A stretch of 64,000 nucleotides of DNA from Vibrio sp. SCSIO 43135 (GTDB lineage Bacteria > Pseudomonadota > Gammaproteobacteria > Enterobacterales > Vibrionaceae). The notes beneath the pieces are model-generated. The model was given only the letters and a program-made list of their open reading frames with translations. It was not told where the DNA came from and searched no databases. The DNA lies in the NCBI RefSeq assembly GCF_023716665.1, contig NZ_CP071859.1, positions 2,046,001-2,110,000 of the forward strand. Direction: 5' to 3'. Shown piece by piece: positions 9,571 through 20,477 of the stretch (position 1 is its first letter; the number at the start of each line of letters is the position of its first letter). The translations under genes and the position numbers were made by a program.

Positions 9571-11505
9571 ATGAGTATTTTCGACCACTTCCAAGCACGC
9601 TATGAAGCAGCCAAGGATGAAGAGTTATCACTGCAGGACTTTTTAGGTCTCTGTAAAGATGATAAAAGCGCGTATGCAAACGCAGCAGAACGATTACTAA
9701 TGGCCATTGGTGAGCCAGAAGTTATTGATACTGCCCAAGATCCCCGATTAAGCCGTATTTTTTCTAATCGAGTCATCTCTCGTTATAAAACGTTTGAGGA
9801 TTTTTATGGGATGGAAGATGCGATTGAACAGATCGTTTCTTACCTAAAACATGCGGCTCAGGGGTTAGAAGAGCGCAAACAAATTTTATACTTACTCGGC
9901 CCGGTGGGCGGTGGTAAGTCATCACTTGCAGAAAAGCTAAAAGCACTGATGCAACAAGTACCAATTTACGTACTGTCCGCTAACGGAGAGCGAAGCCCAG
10001 TCAACGACCACCCATTCTGTCTATTTGATGTCAGCGAGGATGGTGACTTATTGAAGCAAGAATATGGCATCGAAAAACGTTACCTACGTTCAATCATGTC
10101 ACCTTGGGCTGCAAAACGTCTGCACGAGTTTGGGGGGGATATTTCTAAGTTTAAAGTAGTGAAAGTTCGCCCTTCTATCCTCGACCAAGTTGCGATAGCT
10201 AAGACTGAGCCAGGTGATGAAAATAACCAAGATATCTCATCTCTAGTTGGTAAAGTCGACATTCGTCAGTTAGAGCACTTTTCTCAAGATGATCCCGATG
10301 CCTACAGCTATTCCGGTGCTTTATGTAAAGCCAACCAAGGCTTGATGGAATTCGTCGAGATGTTCAAAGCTCCAATTAAAGTGTTGCACCCGCTCCTAAC
10401 TGCGACTCAAGAAGGCAACTTCAACGGTACCGAAGGGCTGTCGGCACTTCCATTCGACGGTATGATCCTGGCTCACTCCAATGAGTCCGAATGGCAAACC
10501 TTTAGAAACAACAAGAACAACGAAGCATTCCTCGACCGTGTGTACATTGTCAAAGTACCGTATTGTCTAAGAGTGTCTGAAGAAGTGAAGATTTACCAGA
10601 AATTGCTGGATCACTCAGAGCTATCCAAAGCACCTTGCTCACCAAGCACATTAGATTTACTGGCTCAATTCAGTATCCTGTCGCGCTTAAAAGAACCAGA
10701 AAACTCTTCACTGTTCTCCAAAATGCGAGTCTATGACGGTGAAACCCTTAAAGACACCGATCCAAAAGCGAAAAGCTACCAAGAATACCGCGATTATGCA
10801 GGCGTCGATGAAGGCATGTCAGGGCTATCTACCCGTTTTGCATTCAAGATCCTCTCACGTGTATTCAACTTTGACCAAGCAGAAGTGGCAGCTAACCCAG
10901 TGCACTTGTTCTATGTCATTGAACAACAGGTAGAGAGAGAGCAGTTCCCTCAAGAACAATCAGAGAAATACTTGGAGTTCCTAAAAGGTTACCTAGTGCC
11001 ACGCTACGTCGAATTTATTGGTAAAGAAATTCAGACTGCGTACTTAGAGTCCTACTCTGAATACGGTCAAAACATCTTTGACCGCTATGTCACCTACGCG
11101 GATTTCTGGATTCAAGATCAAGAATACCGTGACCCAGAAACAGGCCAGCTGTTCGACAGGGCATCACTGAACAGTGAGCTTGAAAAAATTGAGAAAACAG
11201 CAGGCATCAGTAACCCTAAAGATTTCCGTAACGAAATCGTTAACTTTGTACTTCGAGCTAAAGCCAACAACAACGGACAAAACCCTGTTTGGACCAGCTA
11301 CGAGAAACTTCGCACCGTGATCGAGAAGAAAATGTTCTCGAATACGGAAGAGTTGCTTCCAGTTATCTCCTTCAATGCGAAAACCTCTTCAGAAGATCAG
11401 AAAAAACACGACGACTTTGTCGCTCGCATGATGGAGAAGGGCTATACCGAGAAGCAAGTGAGATTGCTATCTGAGTGGTATTTGCGAGTACGTAAATCCT
11501 CTTAA
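9571..11505 (+). CDS. prkA: PrkA family serine protein kinase (YeaG)
   Basis: Stress-related serine protein kinase with an AAA-type ATPase domain. The 644-residue product from the ATG at 9571 begins MSIFDHFQARYEAAKDEE, matching E. coli YeaG from its first residue, and has AGAGGGG upstream; a further 15 in-frame codons (from 9526) are probably not translated. A Walker A motif GPVGGGKSS lies near residues 110-118, and the C-terminal PrkA domain follows. It leads a three-gene module with yeaH and spoVR. Targets are not known from sequence. Confidence 0.95.
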   Translation: MSIFDHFQARYEAAKDEELSLQDFLGLCKDDKSAYANAAERLLMAIGEPEVIDTAQDPRLSRIFSNRVISRYKTFEDFYGMEDAIEQIVSYLKHAAQGLEERKQILYLLGPVGGGKSSLAEKLKALMQQVPIYVLSANGERSPVNDHPFCLFDVSEDGDLLKQEYGIEKRYLRSIMSPWAAKRLHEFGGDISKFKVVKVRPSILDQVAIAKTEPGDENNQDISSLVGKVDIRQLEHFSQDDPDAYSYSGALCKANQGLMEFVEMFKAPIKVLHPLLTATQEGNFNGTEGLSALPFDGMILAHSNESEWQTFRNNKNNEAFLDRVYIVKVPYCLRVSEEVKIYQKLLDHSELSKAPCSPSTLDLLAQFSILSRLKEPENSSLFSKMRVYDGETLKDTDPKAKSYQEYRDYAGVDEGMSGLSTRFAFKILSRVFNFDQAEVAANPVHLFYVIEQQVEREQFPQEQSEKYLEFLKGYLVPRYVEFIGKEIQTAYLESYSEYGQNIFDRYVTYADFWIQDQEYRDPETGQLFDRASLNSELEKIEKTAGISNPKDFRNEIVNFVLRAKANNNGQNPVWTSYEKLRTVIEKKMFSNTEELLPVISFNAKTSSEDQKKHDDFVARMMEKGYTEKQVRLLSEWYLRVRKSS

Positions 11506-11538
11506 ACGCAAGCTAACCTAAGCCCGCAATAAACCTTA

Positions 11539-11559
11539 CAGCCATCATAATGGTGGCTG
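11539..11559 (+). other. Intercistronic hairpin between prkA and yeaH
   Basis: CAGCCATCA-TAA-TGGTGGCTG forms a 9-bp stem with one G-U pair and a 3-nt loop. No T-run follows, so it is unlikely to be a simple terminator; it could stabilise the upstream prkA message or set the ratio of the two products. Confidence 0.55.
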
Positions 11560-11595
11560 AAGGTTCAGTGGTGTGACGCTTACAGGGGGTAACTC

Positions 11596-12867
11596 ATGGC
11601 GCAATTTATCGATAGACGACTGAACGGGAAGAACAAGAGTGCGGTTAACCGTCAACGCTTCCTTCGCCGTCACAAAGAGCAGATTAAAGAGTCTGTGGCA
11701 GATGCCGTTAATCGCCGCTCAATCACTAACACTGATTCTGGTGAGGATGTTTCAATCCCTCACCGAGATATAAAAGAACCCGTATTCCATCAAGGAAAAG
11801 GAGGCGTTCGAGAGCGCGTTCATCCAGGTAATGATCAATTCATCAGAGGCGATAAAATTGAACGTCCAAAAGGCGGTGGCCAAGGTGGAGGCTCAGGTGA
11901 AGGTGAAGCAAGCCCTGATGGCGAAGGGCAAGACGAATTTGTATTCCAGATCTCCAAGGACGAGTACTTAGATCTTCTATTTGAGGACTTAGAGCTACCA
12001 AACCTCGAAAAGAATCAAATCAACAAAATTACTGAATGGAAAACCCACCGAGCAGGTTTTCAGACCGCTGGTATTCCTTCTAATATCGCGATCGTTCGTT
12101 CATTGCAGCAATCTCTTGCTAGACGCACAGCAATGACAGCCGGCAAAAAACGTATGCTTAACGAGTTAGAAGACGAACTAGAGCGAATCAAGAACATTGA
12201 GCCCGCTCAAGCACTTGAAGAAAAACGGCTGAAACAAGAAATAAAGGACCTACGCAAGAAGATCGAAAGTGTCCCATTTATCGATACGTTTGACCTTCGC
12301 TTTAAAAACTATGAGAAACGCCCTGTTCCTTCCAGCCAAGCGGTTATGTTCTGCTTGATGGACGTATCAGGCTCGATGGACCAAGCCACAAAAGACATCG
12401 CTAAACGTTTCTATGTACTCTTGTACCTGTTCTTAACTCGTACGTATGAAAATGTTGAAGTGGTGTTTATACGTCACCACACGCAAGCGAAGGAAGTCGA
12501 CGAACATGAGTTCTTTTACTCACAAGAAACCGGCGGAACCATCGTTTCAAGTGCCCTTAAGCTAATGAATGAGATCGTTGCAGATCGCTACCCTGTTGGC
12601 GAGTGGAATATATACGCAGCGCAAGCTTCTGATGGTGATAACTGGGCAGATGACTCCCCTCGTTGTAAAGAGCTTCTAATAAACAAACTGTTGCCGACGT
12701 GTCAGTACTATTCGTACATCGAAATTACTCGTCGCTCCCATCAAACTTTATGGCATGAATACGAAAAACTCGAACAGTCTTTCGATAACTTCGCGATGAA
12801 GAATATTCGAACGGTTGACGATATTTTCCCTGTATTCCGAGAGCTATTCCAAAAAGAAACCGCGTAG
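11596..12867 (+). CDS. yeaH: YeaH/YhbH family protein (DUF444)
   Basis: Cytoplasmic protein of the DUF444 family that accompanies PrkA kinases in many bacteria. The 423 residues start [15 protein letters not shown], collinear with E. coli YeaH. The C-terminal half is von Willebrand factor A-like, with a metal-binding DVSGSMD motif near residue 256. A Gly-rich linker (around 95-105) separates the N-terminal region. It follows prkA by 90 bp and precedes spoVR by 9 bp. YeaG and YeaH act in stress survival in enterobacteria; the biochemical role is not established. Confidence 0.93.
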   Translation: MAQFIDRRLNGKNKSAVNRQRFLRRHKEQIKESVADAVNRRSITNTDSGEDVSIPHRDIKEPVFHQGKGGVRERVHPGNDQFIRGDKIERPKGGGQGGGSGEGEASPDGEGQDEFVFQISKDEYLDLLFEDLELPNLEKNQINKITEWKTHRAGFQTAGIPSNIAIVRSLQQSLARRTAMTAGKKRMLNELEDELERIKNIEPAQALEEKRLKQEIKDLRKKIESVPFIDTFDLRFKNYEKRPVPSSQAVMFCLMDVSGSMDQATKDIAKRFYVLLYLFLTRTYENVEVVFIRHHTQAKEVDEHEFFYSQETGGTIVSSALKLMNEIVADRYPVGEWNIYAAQASDGDNWADDSPRCKELLINKLLPTCQYYSYIEITRRSHQTLWHEYEKLEQSFDNFAMKNIRTVDDIFPVFRELFQKETA

Positions 12868-12876
12868 GGAGGCACT

Positions 12877-14418
12877 ATGACAACAAAAACGAAAAAGCCA
12901 ACCAACAAAAGTAAGGTGCTGCCGGACGGTCCTGATTGGACGTTCGAATTATTGGAGCGTTACCACAAAGAGATAAAGCGTGTAGCAAACCACTATCGAC
13001 TCGATACTTATCCAAACCAAATTGAAGTCATTACATCTGAACAAATGATGGATGCATATTCTAGTATTGGTATGCCCATTAATTACAACCATTGGTCATT
13101 TGGTAAAAAGTTCATCCAAACCGAGCAAGGTTACAAACATGGTCAGATGGGGCTCGCCTACGAGATTGTTATCAACTCAGACCCTTGTATTGCCTATCTC
13201 ATGGAAGAAAATACGGTCACCATGCAAGCGCTTGTTATGGCTCACGCATGTTACGGTCATAACTCTTTCTTTAAGGGTAACTACCTGTTCCAAACGTGGA
13301 CAGATGCCAGCTCTATTATCGATTACTTGCTATTTGCCAAAAACTACATCACTGAATGTGAAGAGAAGTATGGTGTCAGCGAGGTAGAGGAGTTATTAGA
13401 TTCTTGCCACGCACTGATGAACTTCGGTGTCGATAGATACAAACGCCCGGAAAAAATCTCTATTGCAGAAGAAACCGCACGCCAAGAAGAGCGTGAGGCG
13501 TACTTGCAATCTCAAGTGAATGAGCTTTGGCGTACCGTACCTAAGGCTAAAACCAAAGAGGAAGATATTAAGGTTCGTTTTCCTACCGAACCTCAAGAAA
13601 ACATTTTGTATTTCATCGAGAAACACGCGCCATTGTTAGAGCCTTGGCAACGAGAAATTGTGCGTATTGTGCGTAAAATCAGCCAATATTTTTACCCACA
13701 AAAACAAACTCAAGTGATGAACGAAGGTTGGGCTACGTTCTGGCATTACACCATACTCAACCATCTTTATGATGAAGGGTTGGTGTCAGACAAATTCATT
13801 CTAGAATTTTTGCACAGTCATACCAGCGTAGTCGCGCAGCCGTCATACAACAGCCCTTATTTTAGTGGTATCAACCCGTATGCTCTGGGCTTTGCAATGT
13901 TTCGAGATATTAAACGTATCTGTGAAGAACCTACCGACGAAGATAAAGAATGGTTCCCAGACTTGGCCGGAACGGATTGGCTAGATGCAGTTCACTTCGC
14001 AATGCATAATTTCAAAGATGAGAGCTTCATTAGTCAGTACTTGTCACCTAAGCTGATGCGTGATTTTAAGCTTTTCGCTGTGTTGGATGACGATCGTAAA
14101 AACTTCATTGAAGTGAGTGCCATCCATGATGACTCTGGTTATCGTGCCATCAGGGAGAAGCTAGCCGCGCAGTACAACCTTAGCAACCTTGAACCTAACA
14201 TTCAGGTATTCAATGTGGATGTAAGAGGCGATCGTTCATTGACCTTACAATACGTGCCTCATGATCGCATTCCATTAGCGGACAACCATGAAGAAGTCCT
14301 CAAGCACATGTACCGGCTTTGGGGATTCGATGTCATTCTTGAGGAAGTGAAAGACACAGGAAGAAGAGAAATACTCTCCACCTGCCCTCAACGTGGAGAC
14401 TACGACGGTAAAATTTAG
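12877..14418 (+). CDS. SpoVR family protein (YcgB-like)
   Basis: Cytoplasmic SpoVR-family protein of unknown function, usually encoded with prkA and yeaH in vibrios. It has 513 residues. Typical family segments are visible, including INYNHWSFGK near residue 67, several His/Glu motifs in the first half (HACYGHNSFF) and NEGWATFWHY in the middle. The pattern of conserved His and Glu residues suggests metal binding, which is inference. In E. coli the homologue ycgB lies apart from yeaGH; here it is the third gene of the operon, 9 bp after yeaH. Confidence 0.93.
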   Translation: MTTKTKKPTNKSKVLPDGPDWTFELLERYHKEIKRVANHYRLDTYPNQIEVITSEQMMDAYSSIGMPINYNHWSFGKKFIQTEQGYKHGQMGLAYEIVINSDPCIAYLMEENTVTMQALVMAHACYGHNSFFKGNYLFQTWTDASSIIDYLLFAKNYITECEEKYGVSEVEELLDSCHALMNFGVDRYKRPEKISIAEETARQEEREAYLQSQVNELWRTVPKAKTKEEDIKVRFPTEPQENILYFIEKHAPLLEPWQREIVRIVRKISQYFYPQKQTQVMNEGWATFWHYTILNHLYDEGLVSDKFILEFLHSHTSVVAQPSYNSPYFSGINPYALGFAMFRDIKRICEEPTDEDKEWFPDLAGTDWLDAVHFAMHNFKDESFISQYLSPKLMRDFKLFAVLDDDRKNFIEVSAIHDDSGYRAIREKLAAQYNLSNLEPNIQVFNVDVRGDRSLTLQYVPHDRIPLADNHEEVLKHMYRLWGFDVILEEVKDTGRREILSTCPQRGDYDGKI

Positions 14419-14463
14419 TATTTGAAAGATTTAACTTCCCCCTCCCCTAGCCCTAGATAGGGC

Positions 14464-14498
14464 AATAAAAAAGGAGCGCACTGCGCTCCTTTCTCTAT
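14464..14498. terminator. Bidirectional terminator between spoVR and kdsB
   Basis: A 9-bp stem (AAAGGAGCG / CGCTCCTTT, 5-nt loop) has six A residues on its left, giving a T-run for the leftward kdsB operon. On the plus strand the tail is only TTTCTCTAT, so termination is probably stronger for the minus-strand operon. Confidence 0.82.
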
Positions 14499-14515
14499 AT
14501 GCTGGATAGACCAAC

Positions 14516-15262
14516 TTAAGACAAAATGTTTCGTACAACTTCCAAGTCTTCTGGTGTATCCACACCGGCCGCCGGTGCTTCTTTAGCTACAGCAACATGG
14601 ATTTTTTCGCCATACCAAAGCACACGTAACTGCTCGAGACATTCAATTTTTTCCAGTGCAGTCGGTTGCCAATTGATATAGGTGTTAATGAAACCAGCTC
14701 GGTAAGCATAAATACCTATGTGGCGCATCAGCGGTTGATGAATAGCTTTATCTTCCTTCGCAAACGCATCGCGATCCCAAGGAATCGTTGCTCTGCTGAA
14801 GTACATTGCGTAACCATCTTTGTCTGTTACAACCTTAACTGCATTTGGATTAAACACTTCGGATTCGTGTTCAATTTCTACGGCTAAGGTCCCCATTGGT
14901 GCTTGGCTTGCCGCTAGGTTATCTGCTACCTGACGAATGATTGATGGCGGGATAAGTGGCTCATCCCCCTGTACGTTAACAATGATGTGGTCTTCGGGAA
15001 TATTCATCACCTTTACCACTTCAGCCAAACGTTCGGTGCCCGATTCATGGTTTGCTGAAGTCATACAGACTTGGCCGCCAAATGCGCTAACAGCTTGAGA
15101 TACTCGCTCATCGTCAGTCGCAATGATTACATTATCAGCGCCCGCTTGAATAGCTTGCTCATAAACCCATTGAATCATCGGCTTGCCTGCAATATCTGCA
15201 AGAGGCTTACCCGGAAGTCGCGTGGACTGATAACGAGCAGGAATGACGACTGTAAAAGACAT
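14516..15262 (-). CDS. kdsB: CMP-KDO synthetase (3-deoxy-manno-octulosonate cytidylyltransferase)
   Basis: Cytoplasmic enzyme that activates KDO with CTP for lipopolysaccharide inner-core assembly. It has 248 residues, the family length. The nucleotide-binding N-terminus [17 protein letters not shown] (5-21) and the NVQGDEPLI motif near residue 97 are diagnostic. Its ATG overlaps the stop of the small ycaR gene (TAATG), so the two are translationally coupled. It is the last gene of comEC-msbA-lpxK-ycaR-kdsB. Confidence 0.97.
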   Translation of the reverse strand: MSFTVVIPARYQSTRLPGKPLADIAGKPMIQWVYEQAIQAGADNVIIATDDERVSQAVSAFGGQVCMTSANHESGTERLAEVVKVMNIPEDHIIVNVQGDEPLIPPSIIRQVADNLAASQAPMGTLAVEIEHESEVFNPNAVKVVTDKDGYAMYFSRATIPWDRDAFAKEDKAIHQPLMRHIGIYAYRAGFINTYINWQPTALEKIECLEQLRVLWYGEKIHVAVAKEAPAAGVDTPEDLEVVRNILS

Positions 15263-15441
15263 TAGCGTCCCTCTTCCATAGACATGGTACGTGCTTCAGG
15301 TTCAATCAGAACAGGGATGCCCTCTTTGATCGGGTATGCCAAACGGTCTAGTTTGCATATCAGTTCTTGGCTTTCTTTATCAAACGTAAGCTTACCTTTA
15401 CATACCGGACAAGCGACGATTTCAAGCAGACGGTGATCCAT
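15262..15441 (-). CDS. ycaR: Trm112-family small zinc-ribbon-like protein (YcaR)
   Basis: A 59-residue protein too short for most ORF calls. Its translation begins [18 protein letters not shown], and it carries a CPVC pair (Cys11, Cys14) plus a single later Cys29. The family is widely found between lpxK and kdsB. It overlaps the end of lpxK by 20 bp and its stop overlaps the kdsB start codon, which supports it being a real, coupled gene. The YcaR/Trm112 family is related to a methyltransferase partner protein in eukaryotes; the bacterial role is not known. Confidence 0.93.
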   Translation of the reverse strand: MDHRLLEIVACPVCKGKLTFDKESQELICKLDRLAYPIKEGIPVLIEPEARTMSMEEGR

Positions 15442-16429
15442 ATTGTTCCATTACCTCATTAATTTTGTTCAAAACACGCAGCTCATCTTCCTCTCGGAAG
15501 GTGGCAGAAACAGGTAGATACCACCAATTTTCTTCTGCAAACGCTCGGCATTTTACCGCGTCTTTTTCGGTCATTATGACATTAGAACCTTGCTGTGCAA
15601 GGTCTCTTAATTCTTGCTGATTAAAGTCTTTATGGTCGGCAAAACCTTGCGTCACTTTAACTTGCGCCCCAAGCGTAGCGAGGGTAGCAAAAAAGCGTGG
15701 AGGGTGACCTATCCCGGCGAACGCGACAAGATCAGCAAGTTGACTAACTGGCGCTTTCTCCCCCGTGACCAAATTGATTGCTAGACTTGGAGTGAGCATC
15801 ATTGGCATTTCACCAGATTTGGCATTGCCACCATTGGTCACAACAAAATCCACTGTCTCTATTCTTGAAACCGGCTCTCTTAGTGGTCCCAACGGTATCA
15901 TTTCGGCATTACCAAAACGGCGTACACCATCGACGATAGAGAACTCTATATCACGCTGTAACGCGTAGTGTTGCAGGCCATCATCGGTAACAATGACGTC
16001 CACACCAAGAGGTAACAGTGCTTGTACCGCTTGGCTGCGCTTGGGATCTACAGCAACAGCAGCCCCAGTACGTTGAAAAATGAGTTTTGGTTCATCGCCA
16101 CTGTGCTCGGTAGGGGTATCAGCGTTTAGAACGAGTGGATAACTTGGCGCTTTCCCGCCATACCCGCGAGAAACAACGCCTGGCTTGTACCCCTGTTTTT
16201 GTAAAGCTTCAACCAACCAGACAACCACAGGCGTTTTACCATTGCCGCCCGCAGTGATATTGCCGACAACGATAACAGGAACAGGTGCTTTGTAACTGAC
16301 TTTCTTACCCGTTTCGTAGCCTTGTTTTCTCGACGAACTAATCCAGCTAAATAATAGGCTTAGTGGCCACAAAAGTGGCCACAAGACATATTTAAGCGGA
16401 TGGTTTTCAAACCAGATTTTTTCAATCAC
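15422..16429 (-). CDS. lpxK: Tetraacyldisaccharide 4'-kinase (lipid A)
   Basis: Inner-membrane-associated kinase that adds the 4'-phosphate to the lipid A precursor. The 335 residues have an N-terminal hydrophobic anchor (about 15-31), and a Walker A motif [12 protein letters not shown] at about 56-67. Length fits the family. The start lies 3 bp after the end of msbA, and the 3' end overlaps ycaR. Co-transcription with msbA links lipid A synthesis to its export. Confidence 0.97.
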   Translation of the reverse strand: MIEKIWFENHPLKYVLWPLLWPLSLLFSWISSSRKQGYETGKKVSYKAPVPVIVVGNITAGGNGKTPVVVWLVEALQKQGYKPGVVSRGYGGKAPSYPLVLNADTPTEHSGDEPKLIFQRTGAAVAVDPKRSQAVQALLPLGVDVIVTDDGLQHYALQRDIEFSIVDGVRRFGNAEMIPLGPLREPVSRIETVDFVVTNGGNAKSGEMPMMLTPSLAINLVTGEKAPVSQLADLVAFAGIGHPPRFFATLATLGAQVKVTQGFADHKDFNQQELRDLAQQGSNVIMTEKDAVKCRAFAEENWWYLPVSATFREEDELRVLNKINEVMEQYGSPSA

Positions 16430-16432
16430 GGA

Positions 16433-18181
16433 TTATTCGCCAAATTGGATCTTATGTAACTGAGCATAGGCACCTTCTCGCTCAATAAGAGCAGCATGTG
16501 GGCCACGCTCAATGATCTCACCATCGTCGACCACCAAAATTTCATCCGCTTCTTCGATGGTGGACAAACGGTGTGCAATCACTAATACCGTTTTATCTTT
16601 TTGTAATTCATCTAATGCCGCTTGAATCGCACGTTCAGACTCTGTATCCAGTGCCGATGTCGCCTCATCCAAAATGAGAACAGGCGCATCACGCAGCAAT
16701 GCTCGCGCTATTGCGATTCGTTGGCGCTGACCACCGGACAGGCTTGCACCGTTTTCTCCGATGACAGTATCCAAGCCGTCATCCATGCCTTCAATAAATT
16801 CCATAGCATGGGCTAGCTTAGCTGCGTTCTCGATTTGTTCTCGACTGTATTCTCCGCCAGAGGCGTAGGCGATATTATTTGCAATCGTATCGTTGAATAA
16901 ATGGACATTCTGCGATACCAACGCAAAGTGATTACGTAAGTTTTTAAGTTTGAAGTCACGTACATCATGGCCGTCTAGCATAATTGAGCCAGAATCTACA
17001 TCGTAGAAGCGAGTAAACAAGTTTGCGATGGTACTCTTACCCGACCCCGAACGGCCAACCAGTGCAACTGTCTTACCCTGAGGGATCGAAAAGCTCACAT
17101 TCGACAGAGCTGGCTTTTCTTTACCTTGATAAGTAAAGGTCACGTCCTTCACTTCAATTTCGCCACGCACTTTTTGAGCCTCGTACTTACCCGAGTCTTT
17201 TTCAGTTTCTAGATCCATTAGGGCAAATAGGGTTTGGCTCGCAGCCATACCACGCTGGAATTCCGACGTCACATTCGTTAGCGCTTTCAAAGGGCGCATA
17301 AGACCGAACATAGCTGAAAAGACAACCGTAAAGGTACCAGGAGTAAGATCTGCTCGAATAGAGTCTACGCTTGCTAAGAACAACACGGTAACAAGAGCGA
17401 TTGAGGCAATCATTTGGATCACAGGGTTTGCAATAGCTTGAGCTGCGACCAACTTCATTGTCTGCTGACGCATCTGGTTACTCACGCTATCAAAACGTTC
17501 ACGCTCAACCTCTTGACCTCCGTACGAAAGCACAACCTTATGCCCTTTAAGCATTTGCTCTGCAGAGGCTGTCACATGTCCCATCGAGGTCTGCATATTT
17601 TTGGAAATCTTGCGAAAACGCTTCGACACCACGCTAATTCCCCATGCCACTAATGGAGCAACCACGATTAGCACTAGCGATAGTTCCCAACTGTTCCAGA
17701 ACATCAGAATCAGCAAACCAATAATACTAGCACCTTCACGGACAATACTGACCAAGGCGCGACTGGTCGCTCCGGCAACTTGTTCAGAGTCATAGGTAAT
17801 TCGAGACAGCAACCCACCTGTCGATTCTTTATCGAAGAACGCAACCGGCATATGCATAAACTGATTGAAGATCTTGCGGCGCATCTGCATCACCACATTA
17901 CCCGAGACCCAGCTCAAGCAGTAGGTTGATACAAAGCCACTCAAACCGCGAACGGCCATCATGCCAAAGATGATTAAAGGAAGAATTCGAAGAAAGTTAG
18001 ACTCTGCATTACCAAAACCTTCATCGAGAAGTGGTTTCAGTAAAGAGACCATATAAGTATCTGCAGCAGCATTAATGATGAGAGCAACAACCGCAACAGA
18101 TAAACCAGATTTGTACAGTCGAATGAAAGTCCAAAGTCGCTTAAAGGTTTGCCACGTGGTCTCGTCGGTATTTAATGACAT
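16433..18181 (-). CDS. msbA: Lipid A export ATP-binding/permease protein MsbA
   Basis: Homodimeric ABC exporter that flips core-lipid A across the inner membrane. The 582 residues match E. coli MsbA in length. Six membrane helices fill the first 320 residues. The nucleotide-binding domain has Walker [10 protein letters not shown] (near 376), signature LSGGQRQR (near 478), Walker [13 protein letters not shown] and the H-loop IAHRLST. It lies 32 bp after comEC and 3 bp before lpxK. Confidence 0.97.
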   Translation of the reverse strand: MSLNTDETTWQTFKRLWTFIRLYKSGLSVAVVALIINAAADTYMVSLLKPLLDEGFGNAESNFLRILPLIIFGMMAVRGLSGFVSTYCLSWVSGNVVMQMRRKIFNQFMHMPVAFFDKESTGGLLSRITYDSEQVAGATSRALVSIVREGASIIGLLILMFWNSWELSLVLIVVAPLVAWGISVVSKRFRKISKNMQTSMGHVTASAEQMLKGHKVVLSYGGQEVERERFDSVSNQMRQQTMKLVAAQAIANPVIQMIASIALVTVLFLASVDSIRADLTPGTFTVVFSAMFGLMRPLKALTNVTSEFQRGMAASQTLFALMDLETEKDSGKYEAQKVRGEIEVKDVTFTYQGKEKPALSNVSFSIPQGKTVALVGRSGSGKSTIANLFTRFYDVDSGSIMLDGHDVRDFKLKNLRNHFALVSQNVHLFNDTIANNIAYASGGEYSREQIENAAKLAHAMEFIEGMDDGLDTVIGENGASLSGGQRQRIAIARALLRDAPVLILDEATSALDTESERAIQAALDELQKDKTVLVIAHRLSTIEEADEILVVDDGEIIERGPHAALIEREGAYAQLHKIQFGE

Positions 18182-18213
18182 AGAAGTGCTTTATTTTTAT
18201 TACAATATTCCCT

Positions 18214-20469
18214 CTATTCTACTCCGTTACGTAGCATCTGCCTATACCAAGCACCGCCTTCATTCTGCCTTAAGTGAGAAACTTGCCAGCCCTGATGGCC
18301 TACATGCAGTGTGATTTGCCCATGAGTACCTGTATCTAGCCACTCGCTACCGTATCTTTGGTAGCGTTCTACAACGTGACGGTTCGGTAAATCCCATCTT
18401 CCGTGTTTGGCTGTCGACGCAATGGCAAGGCTTGGGCTCACTGACGCAACAAAGGCAGAGGTTGAAGACGTCCTGCTGCCATGATGAGGGACAATGACCA
18501 CTTCACTGTCGAGAATACTTGGGTTCCGTACCAGTAACCATTCAACAACAGCATCCATGTCTCCCGTTAATAGCAAACTAAATTGCGACTCAACATCCAC
18601 CAGCTTAATCACACAAGAGTGAGGATTATAAGCTCGTGAAACTGTATCCGGCGGCCAAAGCACATGAAAATCAACACCTTGCCAATTCCAACTTTCGCCT
18701 TTCACACAAGAATTAGCACCGGCAAGAGATTGACTACTCCATACCTTGGTGGGGGAAAGTAATTGTTTCACATCCTCAGCGCCACCCGCATGGTCGTTGT
18801 CCATATGGCTATAAACCACACCATCTAACCTTTCAACTCCACGAGCATGAAGTAGTGGTGCCACCGTAGAACGAACCATAGAGCCCCCTTCCCAACCGAT
18901 TCCTGTGTCGTAGAGAGTTGCTTGGCCATTTCTTTGCACTAATACCGCTAAACCATGACCAACATCTAGTACATCGATCCTTAGACGCCCGTCGCTTGTT
19001 TGCTTTATAACAACGGAGACGAAGATACTTCCCATGACGGCTGCAGTTAGTATTTGAGCCTTTCTTCTGAGCACTGTTCCAACACTAAGCACTAACGTCA
19101 GACACGTGATACCTAACCACTGCAGATCGGATAAAACGATCCAGCTATTAATAGAGTGTTCGCTAGCCCACGAAACCAAATCCAAACTAGCCGCAACCAA
19201 CTCCCAGAGAGGCTGACACCATGATGCACCGATAAGTGTTGCCGCTAGAGACACGAAAAGCACTGGCACAACAACAAAACTAAACCAAGGAATGAAAAAC
19301 AAATTGTATGCTACTGAACTCAATGACAAGCCAGAAAACAAATAACTACTCAAGGGCGTCAGCAATAGAGTGATCGCTATTTGAATCGTAATTGTTTTTC
19401 TAACCAGCCCCCACGTAACCGGAGTATGAGCAGTGACCCAATAAAGCACAGATACAGCGGTTAAAGACAACCAAAAGCTTGAGCTCAAAACGGAAAATGG
19501 TGAAACAAAGGTCAACACTACCGCCGTTAGCAGAATCTTCATTAATAAGGTCGAGCGTAGATTCATCGCTAGCAACCCAACCACAATGACACACATTACC
19601 AATGCCCTAGTCGTTGGCACGCTGAACCCTGCCAACCACGAATAACAAACTGCAAATAGAAAGCCTGTCACTAGCGATGCCCACACTAGGTTATAGTGGA
19701 ACACCGTCAATACGCGGCCAACAAAAAAGCCGATTGCGAATGCTAAGCCAATATGGAGCCCTGAAATAGCAATCAAATGAGACAACCCACTTGTTCGATA
19801 CCTTTCCCGCTGCTCTAACGTCAAGCGGCTACGGTCTCCAAAACTCAGCGCCAGTATTGGACCAAGCTGCTCATTCTCTTCCAACAATGCCGCTACTTTG
19901 CTATGTAGCGCACTTCTTAACGAGCTAGCGGAACGTATACGTAAAGGCTCGTGATGGTCAATCACACCCCTAGCGAGCCAACCTTGACTAATATAGTATT
20001 GCTCCTTATCAAAGCCAGCTTCATTCATCTGCCCGTAGATACGTTTTAAATATACGCTAGCGGTAATTTCATCACCCAAGTGGATAGGTAGATTCGAATG
20101 CAAGCGTATCCGCGGGCGGACTAAGGCGGGCAAAGTTTGACCATTGATTGATCTAACTACAACTGTGGCTTCATAACCTCGACTTATTTGCTTAAAAAAG
20201 CTGTCAACCTTAGCATTTATGGTAATATTCTGGCCGGCATGAAAGAGTGTGTTTGTCTGAAGTGATATCAAGTTACCATTGATTACTATGACAAATAAGG
20301 CAAGGGAGCTTCCTAGAACGACTCGTAGCCTCCTATACTTCATTGAAAGTAAGGAAAACCCTATTACCGGTAATAACCAAGCCAACGATGGCATAACTGG
20401 CCAGTGCGATGCCGTTATTATCGTGATAAAAAATGAAGCTAGTAACCAGTAGTTAGAAAAGAGAGTCAT
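18214..20469 (-). CDS. comEC: DNA internalization-related competence protein ComEC/Rec2
   Basis: Inner-membrane channel for single-stranded DNA uptake during natural transformation. From the ATG at 20469 the product has 751 residues; a TTG 15 bp upstream is a poorer alternative. Order: N-terminal hydrophobic helices, a soluble OB-like region, the central multi-helix Competence domain (with SGLHIGLAFA), and a C-terminal metallo-beta-lactamase-like domain with SHMDNDHAGG near 553 and PHHGSRTSS. The metal motif looks intact. It heads the msbA-lpxK-ycaR-kdsB operon and is divergent from a DUF2062 gene, with start codons only 8 bp apart. Confidence 0.95.
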   Translation of the reverse strand: MTLFSNYWLLASFFITIITASHWPVMPSLAWLLPVIGFSLLSMKYRRLRVVLGSSLALFVIVINGNLISLQTNTLFHAGQNITINAKVDSFFKQISRGYEATVVVRSINGQTLPALVRPRIRLHSNLPIHLGDEITASVYLKRIYGQMNEAGFDKEQYYISQGWLARGVIDHHEPLRIRSASSLRSALHSKVAALLEENEQLGPILALSFGDRSRLTLEQRERYRTSGLSHLIAISGLHIGLAFAIGFFVGRVLTVFHYNLVWASLVTGFLFAVCYSWLAGFSVPTTRALVMCVIVVGLLAMNLRSTLLMKILLTAVVLTFVSPFSVLSSSFWLSLTAVSVLYWVTAHTPVTWGLVRKTITIQIAITLLLTPLSSYLFSGLSLSSVAYNLFFIPWFSFVVVPVLFVSLAATLIGASWCQPLWELVAASLDLVSWASEHSINSWIVLSDLQWLGITCLTLVLSVGTVLRRKAQILTAAVMGSIFVSVVIKQTSDGRLRIDVLDVGHGLAVLVQRNGQATLYDTGIGWEGGSMVRSTVAPLLHARGVERLDGVVYSHMDNDHAGGAEDVKQLLSPTKVWSSQSLAGANSCVKGESWNWQGVDFHVLWPPDTVSRAYNPHSCVIKLVDVESQFSLLLTGDMDAVVEWLLVRNPSILDSEVVIVPHHGSRTSSTSAFVASVSPSLAIASTAKHGRWDLPNRHVVERYQRYGSEWLDTGTHGQITLHVGHQGWQVSHLRQNEGGAWYRQMLRNGVE

Positions 20470-20477
20470 AGTCCCCG

